In this document: piece after piece, positions 1 to 13,622 of the stretch | Layout of the letters: each line of letters begins with the position of its first letter | How positions within the stretch are numbered: position 1 is the first letter of the stretch | Origin: Lineus longissimus | Taxonomy: Eukaryota; Nemertea; Pilidiophora; Heteronemertea; Lineidae | Reading direction: 5' to 3' | Assembly: GCF_910592395.1 (NCBI RefSeq) | Contig: NC_088318.1 | Coordinates: 2,110,001-2,170,000, forward strand | DNA length: 60,000 bases | Made by a program: the position numbers and the translations under genes | Notes under the pieces: model-generated | Databases searched by the model: none | Told to the model about the DNA's origin: nothing | What the model saw: the letters and a program-made list of their open reading frames with translations, nothing else

Positions 1-229
1 CCTTTTAGCCAGTTGTCTTTCTTCTCATAGTAATGCGAGATATAGCATTTGTGCCTTTTGGCGAAACCTGATAAAACCATTGTTCAAAGTTCAAAGATTA
101 TCTGTCCCATTTAGAAATGTTACACTTGCACCATTCTTTTTGTTCACACTAGTTCTTGGAATCTATGGAAATTTGAACAATCCATCTGATTTCGGAAGAT
201 GTTTTCCCAGGGGTTGCTTGGTGAACTTG

Positions 230-350
230 CTGGTCATAAGTGATGTCACTGTACGAACTCTGCCCCGGTGAAAAGAGATGTCATGGCACAAGCTGTATAT
301 GACAGTCAAAAGAGATGTCACTGCACAGACTCTTTACTGGTCAAAAGTGA
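230..350. repeat. Degenerate tandem repeat, period about 36 bp
   Basis: GATGTCAC/T recurs at 242, 277 and 313, each preceded by GTCAAAAGA-like sequence and followed by GCAC-AG-CTCT-like sequence, giving a little over three units. No gene was recognised around it. Confidence 0.6.
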
Positions 351-3300
351 GGACACAACATGAGCGCTATACCAAGTGAAGATGGCCTGATGTTCTGGAT
401 GATTTCTTACTGGGAGGCTGTTGACACAAAATCAAAGCAGACAAAACTGATGTCAGGTTTGAACTTGAAGGTCATCAGTTTGAAGAAAATCATGAGACCT
501 TCTTCAATAGAATAGAGCAGTCTCGTTCAATCATTAACATATTTTGTTCGAAAGTCATCATCGCTTGTTCCAGTCTTGAACAGCTATTGTTCGAAACTCA
601 TCATTGCTTGAAGACAATGTGAGAGAATATGCCATGCATCACCACTTGTCAGAATCATAACACATTATGATCGCCGTAAAAAAGACCAATCATTTAGCGT
701 CTGTGCGATGGTGTGGCATTGATGCGCTTCGCTGATGCAGAGCAAATGTGTTTGGTAGTGATTTGAAGACACTGGTGACAGGCTGCTTTTGTTCATTGAT
801 TTTGATGAGAAGCTATGCACGGTTTACTTTCTTTATGGAATTATGACAGAACTTGAGGTTTTTTGTCATGTTGAAATAAACTGATACATGCATGTGTCAT
901 AGAATCCACATGGCAACTTCCCTATGATAACCCTTTGAATTTATTTTGTTGCTTCATTTTTACTGGAGATGCTACCGCAGAAGTGATATGCTCTGTTTGT
1001 ACACTTTCCTCATAGCGGTATTGATGACAGAACTGGAGGTCCTTGGTCTCGGTGTTATTTTGTGATCATCTCATCTGACGTAAACACATTAGAAAGGTGT
1101 ACGTTTGGTTCATTTTCAATCATCCAATATCATTTTCGTAATAGTTGCCTAGTTTATCGTTGCTATAATCAATCACACAACCACCTGTTTCCTCGGTCCC
1201 TCACCTGCACAGACCAACATCAGTTGGCCTGTTAATCATCGCGATTGCGTGACTCCAGGAACTTTGTGACTTTCTCCGATAACTTGGACGGGGCAGCTGT
1301 TTCTCGATGGATTTTATGTCCGATTTTGCTCAATTATTCACATGTTGAGCAGTAAAGATCGTCGCTTTCTGTCGAGCAGTCAAGTGGGGGTTATATTGTC
1401 AGTGTGTTCTGCATTGTCTTTAAAGTAACTACCTTACTAGCTTCAATCATTGAGCAGAACTGGTGAAGCTTTATTACCCGACTTATTACCCTATTCTCAA
1501 ATCCAATATCCCAAATGGGACCATGCCACCTGATATGATCTATCTTTAATTGTATTCTCATGCAAAGGATAGTATTTCACTCAATCCTTCTAAGTCATCA
1601 GCTTATCTTCTTAGCCACGGAGCCCATAACCCGTCCCTTTCAGTCTCTTTATCGATACGGGCCATATGAATGCACGACACCACCCCCAAACCTGTCTTCC
1701 CCACCCCCTGTCACGTTTCAGTCAGAACCACCTGTCAGCTCGGGATGTTCCCCAATCTCTATCAAAGCAAAAGAAAACTACTAATCCAATTGTGTCTCTT
1801 CTCTTTACAGGATGAAATACGAGTTGATATGAGAGTTTCTTTCCTTCATTGCAGTGCTGAATTTAGCGGGCGCTTCAAAGGCTAACTTTAGTAGGTTGTC
1901 GGATGAATGACCCGGGCCAGCCATGGAGATCAATTCTACTCCACTAACGAAACTCATTTATTTCAGTGAATCTATTAATTTGATTGCTTGAAATGTAAGG
2001 AACTGAACTCGTTATCGAGCTTGCATTGACACAGGCTCCGCCACCCCCCGAAAGCGAGGTACCCCTCCCCCTGTCAGATTTCAATCCCAGGCCACCTGTC
2101 CTCCACCTGATGTCCTTCTGGATTCGCCCAAACACCCAGTTCTCAATTCACCAAACACCCATAACAATCAAACCTTATCTTATCGTCGCAGGTTCAACTT
2201 CATGTACAATTAACGTCCTTGCCCGCCCCCACGGAGGACTTTACCCTTGGACTGCGTTGGTGTCTTGATGACCGGAGAGACTGGACAATGGATGTCTGGA
2301 TCACTTGAGGTCACGGCCTGGGACACTCCACCTCCATCCACCCTGGGACATTATCTTAGACATCGGACATTTTCAAAGGAACACTCCTCTGTCTGTGCAT
2401 GTACTGTGTGTAAACCAGTGCAGCCAATGTTGTTTGGGGCTTTTATCAGGGTTGAACCATAAGTCTGAAATGATGTTAGCTCTAAACGGGATGTTGTAAA
2501 TGTGAAGAAAAAAAAGATTTGATCACACTGCCAATACATTGAAACAAAACGGTGATGTCTTCGCCAAATGAAAATAAATAGGAAATGTTTAGTACAAAGA
2601 AATAATCACTGACCACTTATATAAACTATTCACTGAAAGCTTGCAGGAGACAAAAGGGCCGGAGTTATACATCTTGCATTGCCGTTGCTTTATCTCTTTC
2701 ACAATTAAACAGACCGATCCTCCAAGCTGACATCATTCAAGGGCACCAACCTTTTTATCAGAGCAAAAACTTTCATTCCATGTTCATTAGCATAAATGTC
2801 ACTGCAGGCAGCTCTACACTTTGACTTTTCAAACCGGCATATGAGAAGACACTATATTCAAACCCTCAAAAAGTTTCGTCAACCAGTTGCAAACTTTCAA
2901 AGACTACTTGATTGTCAGACCTTAGCGCATCTGACTAAACACTTTCAAGCATCAAGTCAAACATAATGTTAACATTACAAAGGCTCCATCACAAGCAACA
3001 GATGGGGCAGCCATACTTCCCAGATGGCCAAGGTCATTAGCATATTTAATGACCAACTGTCTAATTGTAAGATCTTGATTCGGGACATTGTCTTTGGATA
3101 GGATCATGTAATTAAACATAAATTGGGCTTTCTTCCTAATAGCGGGCTTTATTCTGGCCGTGACAAGTTTTCTTTCCACCGGGTGGCACTCCATAATTTA
3201 GTCACTCGGAATTGATGGGGGACAATTAGATTAACTGGTTGGAGGAAAATATTAGTCTAGATTACTAGATTATCTTGTCCGAGGTGAAAAGTCCAGTTTC

Positions 3301-6300
3301 TCCAATGTTAAGACAAATGTTTGAGTGTCCATATCTATATGTTTTGTATTAAACTGAAAATGATGACTTGAAGATTTTAAGGTTGATACATTCATTGTCA
3401 CATATTTGCATTTTAAAAGGTCGGTCAGTTCATAAAAGCTGTTGTACTATGAAGAGCAATCTACCTGTAATATCATTGGGTATGTTTGGTAAATGTTTCT
3501 GATCGTAATGTAAGTTTTTATATGTATTTCATTTTTGTGTATTCGTGAATAAATTAGTCTTATAGTCCTTTAACCCAATTCTTAGTTTTCCTTTCATGAA
3601 ACTTATGTACTGTAAACCACGTTATGTTGGTGACAGTTTTATTTTTCGCAATTTGGGAGGCAGACGAAAACATTAAACTCACTGGATGGAATTTGCATTG
3701 ACCATTTCATTTTGGTCACAAACAGGGAAATTGGTCTACGCGAAATGAAGAATGAGCAAAGTTGAGGAACATGAATGACTTCTGGTTTGACTTGCTCCTG
3801 GGTAGTTACATGGTTGCTGTTCTGGTGGAGCAAGGTATGTAGACAACCATCCCACCAACTACTTGTGTAAAGTTTTAAGAGCATAAACCATGTAAATGGA
3901 TTGAACGTCGAGGGCCAACCTGGTTCAAATGGCAGAAATGGTTGAAATAAATTGGCACAACCAGTCCTACTCCTTCACAGCAAGAATACTTCAATAAGAC
4001 CTACCCAGTACACCCACAACCTGACCAACCTTGACACACTTCTCAAGTTGGACAGATGGAAGGCAATCTGATAAGACATCAACTGACATGCCAACCAAGC
4101 TAAAAAATGAAATAGACAAGTATTTGAAACAAGAGCCCAGAGATGCACAGATAAGAGGGCTGTCACTTCATGCAGGGTCCAATTCGTTGGAATGCATCAT
4201 GTGGCATAATCATATCAGCTAGAAGGACCTTTTATTTGTAATAGTGTGAGAGATAGCCATTGACAGCCTGTCAATGTTTTCCAGCTGCGAATTACTGGTG
4301 GAAGAAATGGAAAGAGTTATTTTGTCTGATTGCAGAAGGTGTAATTCTTTGTCATTCATCTGAATTGGGGCTTGCTGATCAACCCAAGCTCTCTACTAGA
4401 CCCAGTGACTGCCTAGATGTATCTTGATCACCAAGGTTCTTGCATCTTATGAAGATATACCCTGGCTACGTTTAAAGGTAGAATAAGACCATGACGTTCA
4501 GGATGGCCATTGGATGTGATAGAGAAACATTATTCCCTCAGTATTACCTCTGAGATTTGACCTGTAGGCTTACATGTAATCAACTGCACAGCCTTAGTGC
4601 ATCTGCAACAAGTTTTGAATTAACAGAACCCAACGGCAACTCTGGATTGTTCAATCCTCACCCATTCATCAAATGACTTTCCGCTTGACCAATGTACGTG
4701 ATGCATTTGATATTTTCAATGCAAACACTCTCTAAAAGCTTCACCCAGTCTCCTGTAGGTATCAAAATACTACATTCAAGAGAGAAAAAATTAAATAAAA
4801 CCCAACATATCAAAATAATGCTTCGTTTTGAAGTCCCATTAATGCTTTCATCAAATCACTAACACCAACATGGACTGTTGACTCTGGACACGACCGTCAA
4901 CTCTCGGTGTTATTTTCACAACTTTCCCGATGAATGTGGACCTTTGTTTTGCTGTCAATTAGTTGGACCATGATAAAATGATATGATGCCCCATTAAACC
5001 TCCTCCATGGAGACGTTTCCTGGCTGTTGCATGTCCACGTTTGATACGTCAAGAGACAAAGAGCCAACTGTTACACTCAAACCCTGTTCTTTGTAGGCCA
5101 TCACGTTGAGGCTGTCCTTTCTTTTGTGGGCCCCCCTTATCCTGAACTTCATGGTTTGAACCCTCATACTTCAAGTGCAAGGTATTGATAACATCGAAAA
5201 ACCTTGGTGGTCAGGATGGGCCCCCTCGATTGGTCTCCATACTGCCGTTTGACAAAACGGAGGACTGCTGTGTGAGAAGAGGGACCAAAGCTGCTGCATA
5301 TCGGCCTAGTTTTCTTTCCGTTTCAAGGACAAATTGAGTTCGTCACTGCCAGTAAAACTTGCTTTTCTGTAAGTAGGATAAACCAATTTGTCGGATTAAA
5401 TATTCCTATCTGTCACTGCCAGAATCAGGTTATTATTTTGACAAATCGAATGTGATTGACAGTGTCACAAGAATGCGTAGCTGCCCTCTGACCGGTAGAG
5501 ACAATGAATCCAACAAGTTACTGCCGTCGGCATCGTAACAAATACCCCATGTTGCCGGCACTGGACATAGTCACTCATCTCTTAATGGTTTAAAAACCTG
5601 AAATGTCTGCGTTCGATTATTGAGGAAGTGTCCAGTTGGTTATCGTTTCTTTATGCTGGTTCGGGACTGATTGTCCACGTTCTTCATTCGCTCCTCGACC
5701 TGATGATAGCATAGACAGCCGACCAGCGACATCTTAAATCGAACTTCAGAAACCCGCAATCGCGATCACAGGGTGTGATATCATAAGCTAGAATAGCATT
5801 TATGCTATCGCCAATTATAGGTAACGTTGTTGCATCAGCAGCCATCAATACATTGAGCGGAAATCACCTCCTGTCCTCCGAGACTATTCTGTAGGCACAA
5901 CACTCATGATGAATGAATGCTATCAACATCACAACCAGCCAATTGTCCCAAGTCACTCTGTCACACTCGCACTCTACAATTGGTCTAAATATCATATCGA
6001 CACAGACACGATTTTCAATAGTTAATAACTCCTATATCATATGATTGTGCGACAGTTTAAATGAGTTTCATTAAGGTTCGAATCGGTGGCTGAGGACGCG
6101 ATTCAACAGATTCCATGATGTTTTGTTTTCGCGCCTTTCAATACCGTCTGCTCTGTCGTCTGTTTTGTTGAGATTCGTGAGTGCTTATCGCTGATAATGT
6201 ATCAAAATCAAATCGTGTCCATTTGCAACAATCAACAGTCAATACTGTATAAAGGTTGATAGGTGATTGTCTGTTGAGCTTTGAATACTCACACCGAAGT

Positions 6301-9300
6301 GCCCGGTGAGTCACAGTGAGCAACAAAACAGACATCCGAATCGGCCGCTGCGACATCAGCAATTAGCCCCTGAACAAGCCGTAAGCCGATCCATTGGCGG
6401 CAGATATACCAGTACTCTGAGAAAAACCCACCCATAGGTGACTATACACCGTATGGCTCTAAAATCACAGCGAAATCCACTGATATGCCGCGTTTTGTCG
6501 CTAGAAACATTACTCTGGCGGAGGATTTACTGGTGTCGTCTGAAGACCAGGTTGCGAAAATCACCTTAAAATCACCTTAAAATCAATCGAAGCAACCACG
6601 CATTGATGTAAAGGTGACTCAGCCAAGTTAAGGTGGAATTCATTCTAACATACAAGATTAAGTGGCAATTTGTTTTTCGCGAGCGCGCTCCAAGATGAGA
6701 GGAACCGGTTGACAGTCGGTGTCCGCGGGGACATCACTTTTTCATCAGGTTCCGTAGCTTCTGTCGTTTCTCGAGCAAGTGGATCGGCTAGGATCAGCTT
6801 TCCCAATCGCTGTTACGTCATTGTGGTGTAGATGTTGATGATTTGGCTGATTCACCCTCTGCCATCAAGGACGACTTCAAACGCTAGAGCAACAATGATG
6901 ACACAATACAACATGTGAAAGTGTCGAATCAGCATAATTTTCTAACTTCCTGCAGTAATGGCCAATCAGAAGCCCCATCTCAACCTTCTTCTTCGCGGGC
7001 AGCTTCCAATTGGCCAATACTGACTGGAAGACTTCACACATCAGCTTGGTGTCATTTAAAATTGACGCGCCACTGGCCATGAACCTTGGTCAACATATGG
7101 AAACGGTCAACTATGGAGAGACAGTGATGAAAGCAGAAAAAGCTGAACTGATGACTGAATGTTTCACGAAAGATTGACATGAAGTGGAGTGCGAATCATT
7201 CGCATGCCAGTCTGATGCAGGCAGACAACTTGGGCACAACTCGAACCCTTTCATCGTCATCATTACCAGAACAGCATCTGAAGCCGAGCATTAGGAAAAT
7301 ATTTGGCCGATGCTACTTAACAAAACTAATCCGATTCCAGTTCTTTTGAACGCACGATATTTCCAGTCGGGTGAACAGATCGTGATTATGTACTAGTGTC
7401 ACTTGTGGCGTTCGCACGGCACCGTGGTGACGCACGGCGATGAGTCATGTAGACGGACCCTGTCGCTTCGGGGACTGTCGCGGAGGAGTAGGACGGCGTC
7501 CATGGTCGATGCGAGGAGACACGCAGATAAAAGTGAGGGAGTTGGATATAGCATGGCTTGGGTGCATCAAGCTCTTGAGGATGTCACCTTACACTTGAAA
7601 CTGAATGTTAAGAACCTGAAAGATTATTTTGCAAAACATAGTAGTGTACTGAAATCTATAAATCAATGCGATTTGTTGTGGCGACGTCAATGGTTCGAGA
7701 TCATAACATCTGTCGAACGAGTGCGTTGTCCTATTCTTCCTCCAAGATTGTGACACCTGGTTCAAATCTCAGTGAGGCTGTGCGCCGGTCATATGGTCTC
7801 CTTATGGATTGCAACTGCATCCTACTCCGTGACAATAGCGGCAACAATTGATTGGGTTGCACTGTCAATCGCCTCAATAGACGTCCGATGGCTGGACCCA
7901 AGATAATGGTCGAAGCTGCAACTTCCTCGGAACAGGTGGAGTGCTTAACAAGACGTTTACAGGTATATTGATGTTGTGAAAACGACCATTGATGATTCGC
8001 TACTTTTAAACAATGAACTTCGAGAGACAAGGTCGAAAATCAGTTATGGCACTTTAGTATGAGAATCTTGACACATGGTTTCAAACTAAATGCCAGTTTT
8101 AACCTGCCTGATTCGCCTTTACATAATGCACACTGTCTTATGCGGAATGACAGACCAAAACCGGATGAAATTAACGCCTGGGTTGTGACACGACGGCCGC
8201 AACGGAAATCGAACTCAGACAATAGTTGGGTAATCGTTTCAACGGAGTCATCAGTGTTCTAAAAGCCGTCGTCATGGTTTTCATGGCGCCCCGCTGAGAT
8301 GCCGTGAACAACAAGCTGTTTTTTCTCTACAACGAAATTTTAAAAAATAAGTCTTCATGAATACGGCAGTGTCTTCTAATCCAGTTGCCAAAAATGATGA
8401 GAATTTTAGATGTTCATTTCGATCTGATCGTTTGAACAATTTATAGCCGTGTGCTGGTGTATCAACAATGGAACTACTTTTATGAGCGAAAAAAACACCA
8501 ATTCGAAATCAGAGGTTGGGTCAGCCAGTACGGACGTCCACCACTTCGGTTCCCAATGACGGACGTCCGTCTGAACGCTTGCTCTACTTGTCTTTGTCAA
8601 CGCCAAAAACTTCATCAAATGTTTTTCTATAAAGGCGCAGCCCAGATTTGATTAATTAATTACTTAATTGGACTTTTTCAATTGAGGTATTACAACGGTG
8701 GGCGGCTACCCTCCACATGTTTCGAAAGCGGCGGCTGGTTACCATACAGGCTGCTGACGAGTAACTTGTAGCGGTCTAGGCGTGTGTAGGGCACCAGGAA
8801 CCTCCAATGCGAAGACAGGTGCCCAATTGTCTTCGACGCGGAGGACTACCAAAAGAAATGTATGCATGAGGCAATGGTTTTGAGACGAAATTGCACCTGA
8901 GTAAACGCATGTTTTGATCGAAGGGACACCATTGTCAGAGATAAGTATCCGGAGAAATTGTTCGCGTTTCGTTCGGGTTTCTCCAACCTGTGGAGTGGCC
9001 GACCGCGCGTGGGTGACTGGGTGAATGGAGATCGGAGCAGAGCATCCGCATCGGTCGCGGCCAGGAGAATGGGAATAACACGCGACCTGTTTCAATGCGA
9101 GTTATCCAGCGTCCCGGAGAGAGAAGGCATTGGTTTTATAGGACGTTCGCTGGGAACAGTGTCCTCAGAGAACCGCAATCAGCACAAAAAAGTGTCATTT
9201 CTCTTCGCAATTACGAATCATTATTCGTGAAATGGGAAAAAAATGTTTTTGTGCATTTCTGTGATCTCTCGGCTCTGTTTCACGTTTGCGCTCTCTTGCA

Positions 9301-12300
9301 AACACAACAGACACAATGCTGCGCACGCGCAACTCGGCACCTGATTCCGATCTGCCATCCAGCGCCGACGACGGATGGGTGCCATGAACACGTGACAAGA
9401 AAAAATGGACGGAGAAGCCATTAATTTCTCCCCACACTTGCGCGTTGTTAGCGTCGAATAAAACAACCTATATGAAAATTTACGCTCAGATTAATTATTA
9501 CCACATCGGTTAATTTTTGAGTTAATTTCAAATTTTGAGAAATAAATTATGAACAGAGCCAACTTGGAGCTTTGTATTGAGGCAGTGAACTGTTGGTCGC
9601 TGAAGCCGGTGTTACGGTTTAGTAATTCACGCGCACAGACGCATTTTCCACGATTTAGAAGGCTTTGGATCCAATCTGATGGTTACTAGGCAAGGGTGAT
9701 GTTAAAAGATAATCCGTGGTTTCTTTATTGCAAGTTGGTAAAATGAGGGTCTGGTACGATTCCCGAGTGCGCGCAAGGATATATTCACGAGGGAGATTGG
9801 CACATGCAATGGCACCAAAATTATATGCAATCTTGAACGCTGGTTTCTTATCGACAAGTTCAAAACAACTATTGTCGCTGACGGTCCCACAACTTGAGTG
9901 TGAGTTCGGACAAGGAACTGGAGGGTGTTGCTTTTGCCCGTAGGTTGAGGCGTTGGTCTAAACACCAGATCGGCATCTGATGCGAAGTTGCCTGCCGAAT
10001 TCCCATGGGACAGATCGTGGACTTTCGCCGCAACACCGGCACGAAATCAGGGCAACGCGGTTCTTATACTCGCCCCAGATCCTGTCTGATCGCTCAACCA
10101 TGACATCCGGCACCATCAAACGCCGACCAGCGTGTCCTAACAGACACCACCCATGTGAAGGATCACCATCACAAATCCCACGGTTACCGTATTCAAAGAT
10201 ATCGCCACCACATTCAATTGATATAGCGCGCTAATAATTAGTTTTTGTTGTTTCCGAGTAAAGTTTCATAAACTGGTCGCGATGTTGACAGAGCGCGGAC
10301 TTGGTTTGGCACGCGCGGTATTGTTGTCCCGGGTGATGCGCTGAGGGCCTGCCGCACGCTGTCGTACCTTCTTTCTAGTATTGGTCCCCGTGCTAGCCCC
10401 GGATTTGCCACATTCTTGAGCGACAAGCAAAGGAAATTAAAATCGCGGACAAACATTTGAACAGTCCGTATGACGTTTGAACTCGCCAGAATATCGATCG
10501 GGAAAACGGAGTTTGTGGAATTTGATTCTTTGGTGTTGAAAAAGCAGGTCGATATAGACAAGTCCTGTTTGGTAAAACGGACTAAGGCACGCAATCAATT
10601 TGAAAGGCCAAAATCGCATAAATCGCCGATGAGGTAAATCGGATACCTTGCAACTATTTTTAACTAAACATCTCTTCTTCTTTTATGCAACATGATGGTT
10701 TAAGCCATCAAAAGTGCGAAGGACCTTCGCCATTGATTTTTGTCACTTGCAGCTTCCGGCAAGTCTTCACCAAGACCAACTGTCACACCTTCTCGCTTCA
10801 ATGCGTCAAGCTGTTTTTAAACAAACGTTGCCTCTTTATTTGAAAGACTCTTTGACCATTTCAAGCAAAAATCGCATGTGTTGTAAGATTCATGCGATAT
10901 CGCCTCAAATCACATCCCTACCTTCCGCACAAAATTCTATCTCTGCCCACGCCATGCGACGACAGACTCGCGGACTTCAATCTCAAAATCCGTGCCATGC
11001 GTCATATCAAAAGTGACTTGAATCCGAAACAATATGGAACAACTCATATCTTGTTTCAAAGGTGAAGAAGAAAGGCAAGAAAACGTCTCCTCCCTCTTGC
11101 AGGTGGCTAGTCTTCGGAAAGTCTTTGAGGCGCGTGTCTGAATCACCCACCGTCCTCCGCTCCTCACCGAGGCAGATTAGGAAAGGCTTGAACGTAGAGG
11201 CAGAACGCTCATGTTTTTGTTGACTAAAATCCGAACCTCGAGTTAAGTGTTTGGTCCGGGGTAAGACAAGTCTTTTAATCCACAGTCGCAGGTAAAATCC
11301 AGGTTTAACTGTGATCAACTCAAGTTGGACATCACTGTAGGGCTACATGTCTGTCAATCTTAGAACGAATTAGACTCGCCGTCACCTCTAGAGCTTCTCT
11401 CTCACAAATAGCTTCAGAACCAACAAGTTCTACTCGTTATCGCCAAGTTAATTTAGCTCAATTATAAGCAAACGATTGAGGCTATTTTCCGGTCGGGGAG
11501 GAAGCCCCTGCCTTGCTGACCAAGGGGAAGGATCCGTGCTTGCAGGCACCTCCGTTGCGTCTCGGACTCAGGGGCGGATGAGCCAGGTCCGTCTCCACCG
11601 ACGCGGACATGGCCGTATTGTGTCAGGATGAGAAGCTTCGGATCCGTTCATGGTTGTTGGGCTTCTTACAACAATCGTAGGAAACAAGCAAAGGATTAAT
11701 GAAGGATTCAGTCTGTAACAAAGGCGATTCCGTATCAAAGCAGAGTGTGCATTACACTGAAGGTATATTTCGACGTACGTGAACATTCTATCACAAAATA
11801 AGTTTTATCAAAAAGTTATAATGTTGATGTCTAACGTTAGATATACATGTACACGTCGTTTTTAACTCACAACACATGTAACTACCTTTGGTTATACTTG
11901 GGAATTTGATCCATCTGCCCTCCTCTGGAAGGACCCCCTTAGAATTACAACACTCTCCAATCGGCTAATAGTTATCTGTTAAGGACCATTGCTGTTTTAA
12001 CTCCCACGTAGCTTATGACCAGGTGATTTGTAAGTGTTATTATAAGACCAACAGTGTTTTCATTCTGAAGGATAGTCCCGATTGTCAAAGTATCCACTAA
12101 TACCACTGACCAACGCAAATTATCTCTCAAAGTCGCGTTCAACCCCATGCGACCCCTTAGTATAAGAGAAGGGATAAATTTCTCAAGGAGGTAATTTGGT
12201 GTCCTTCGGATGAATGGTAGTAAATGAAGCTGGTGATATGCGTGGTTATTTTTCGTGGGAATAGAGTCATCATGTTTCCTGCACGGCCGCGAATTATCAT

Positions 12301-13540
12301 TTGAAAGGTAAATGACAAATTAAGAGGGTATTTTGGGGTCGTGGACAAGTCCGAAGTGTGCTCGGAGAAACCATATAATAATTAGACATCGTTCCTGGGA
12401 AACCCTATTGTCAAAGATCCGACCTTATTGTCTGGAACTTTATCCCTATAATGGTAATCTAAATCACTTTGTCCAAGCATAAATCCCTTTGTTTGCGGCT
12501 AATCCGCCATCTTGTTAGTTCGTGACGTCACATCATCACCGTCTGGTCATGCGCAAAAGGCTGCATTTGCCTTTTTCGCTCTGTTTGAATCTAAATCCGG
12601 CAGACGACCGTGTGCGATGACGCGCGACACGACACGTGCGCGCCAAGCAACAAGTCATTACGAGGCTTTGTGGTTGGGATTACCAACCCACAATCGGATG
12701 ACCACTTCTCGTGAGAATCGCCGGAAGGGTCATCTCTCGTATGGGAAAGCAACTGGTTGACTGACCGGTGATCAGCTGCGGCTCATGTGGTCATCCAGAT
12801 AAGGATTTCGACAATGTAGGAGTCAAATTATAAATTACTGCAGGCCGCGAAATATATTGAGATATAAACCGGCTATCAAACTGGATACAAGTGACCAATC
12901 AATGGAGATTTGTAGTCAAATAATGTTTATCATTACCACAAGCATAGTTTTTAGATTTCAAAATGGCCATCGATATTTTCGTCTGGGTACGACACGAGAC
13001 TTCATCAGCAGATCTGAGAGAAGAGTCGTAATCGCCAAAGATGTCCGACAATGTCCTATCCTCAATAAAGGCAAACGTTGTGCCTTGTGCTTCCCATATC
13101 GATACGGCAAAAACTGAAGATCTTATCAAAGTTAATTATAATATCAGAGTCCAGGAGAAGCTATTTGTTGCCCGAGGAGCCCCTATTACGGCCCTTCCTC
13201 CGCCTCCCGGGGCTACATGACCAGAAGGCACCAGCTCTCGAAGCCACCCAGCTGCCCATTGTTCATTCTTCATCATACCTTGCCCGGAGGCTGACATCTT
13301 TGTTGTGTAAACCGCCGCTGCCCAAATAGTCTGCTCACAATATTGCCGCCTTATTGAAACCTGTCATGTTCATTTCGTTCCATCTGTTCTGTCTTCCTAT
13401 TTTTGATTATCTGGTCAGCGCTCTTAACTGAAATAACCCTCTTGACTTCGATCAAGATACAATGACCTCAGGTCCACAAAAAGCCTACTCGACCAACTGC
13501 CTACATATCGGAGATGCACGCAAATACCATGAATCCGTTG
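351..13540. other. Stretch without a recognisable gene
   Basis: ORFs on both strands are under 120 codons, mostly low-complexity or unlike any protein family I know, and none has a convincing pair of splice sites with coding character. A loose repeat of GACAGAACT-GAGGT at about 845 and 1,026 and two similar C/T-rich blocks near 1,680 and 2,040 are the only structures noted besides the repeats listed. Isolated coding exons of a larger gene could be missed. Confidence 0.6.
544..610. repeat. Short direct repeat, 24 bp, period 43
   Basis: TTGTTCGAAAGTCATCATCG at 544 recurs as TTGTTCGAAACTCATCATTG at 587, and both continue with CTTG. There are two mismatches. Confidence 0.65.
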
Positions 13541-13543
13541 TTA

Positions 13544-13574
13544 GGGAATGGCTCCATTAGTTGCAGCCATTCCC
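13544..13574. repeat. Perfect 10-bp stem hairpin downstream of the ankyrin-cGLR stop codon
   Basis: GGGAATGGCT (13,544-13,553) and AGCCATTCCC (13,565-13,574) are exact reverse complements separated by 11 nt. On the minus strand the hairpin starts about 49 nt after the TAG of the ankyrin-cGLR gene, so it probably lies in its 3' UTR. No function can be assigned. Confidence 0.6.
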
Positions 13575-13622
13575 AAAATTGAGATAACCAAGCCTAATGA
13601 ACATTACTTCCTCGATAAATTC

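Noticed and set aside
6070-6090. Isolated GGTTCGAATC B-box match
   Set aside because: No flanking cloverleaf can be drawn.
9400-9420. Partial match (TGGACGGAGAA) to the start of miR-184
   Set aside because: Only about 11 bases agree and no precursor hairpin is seen around it.
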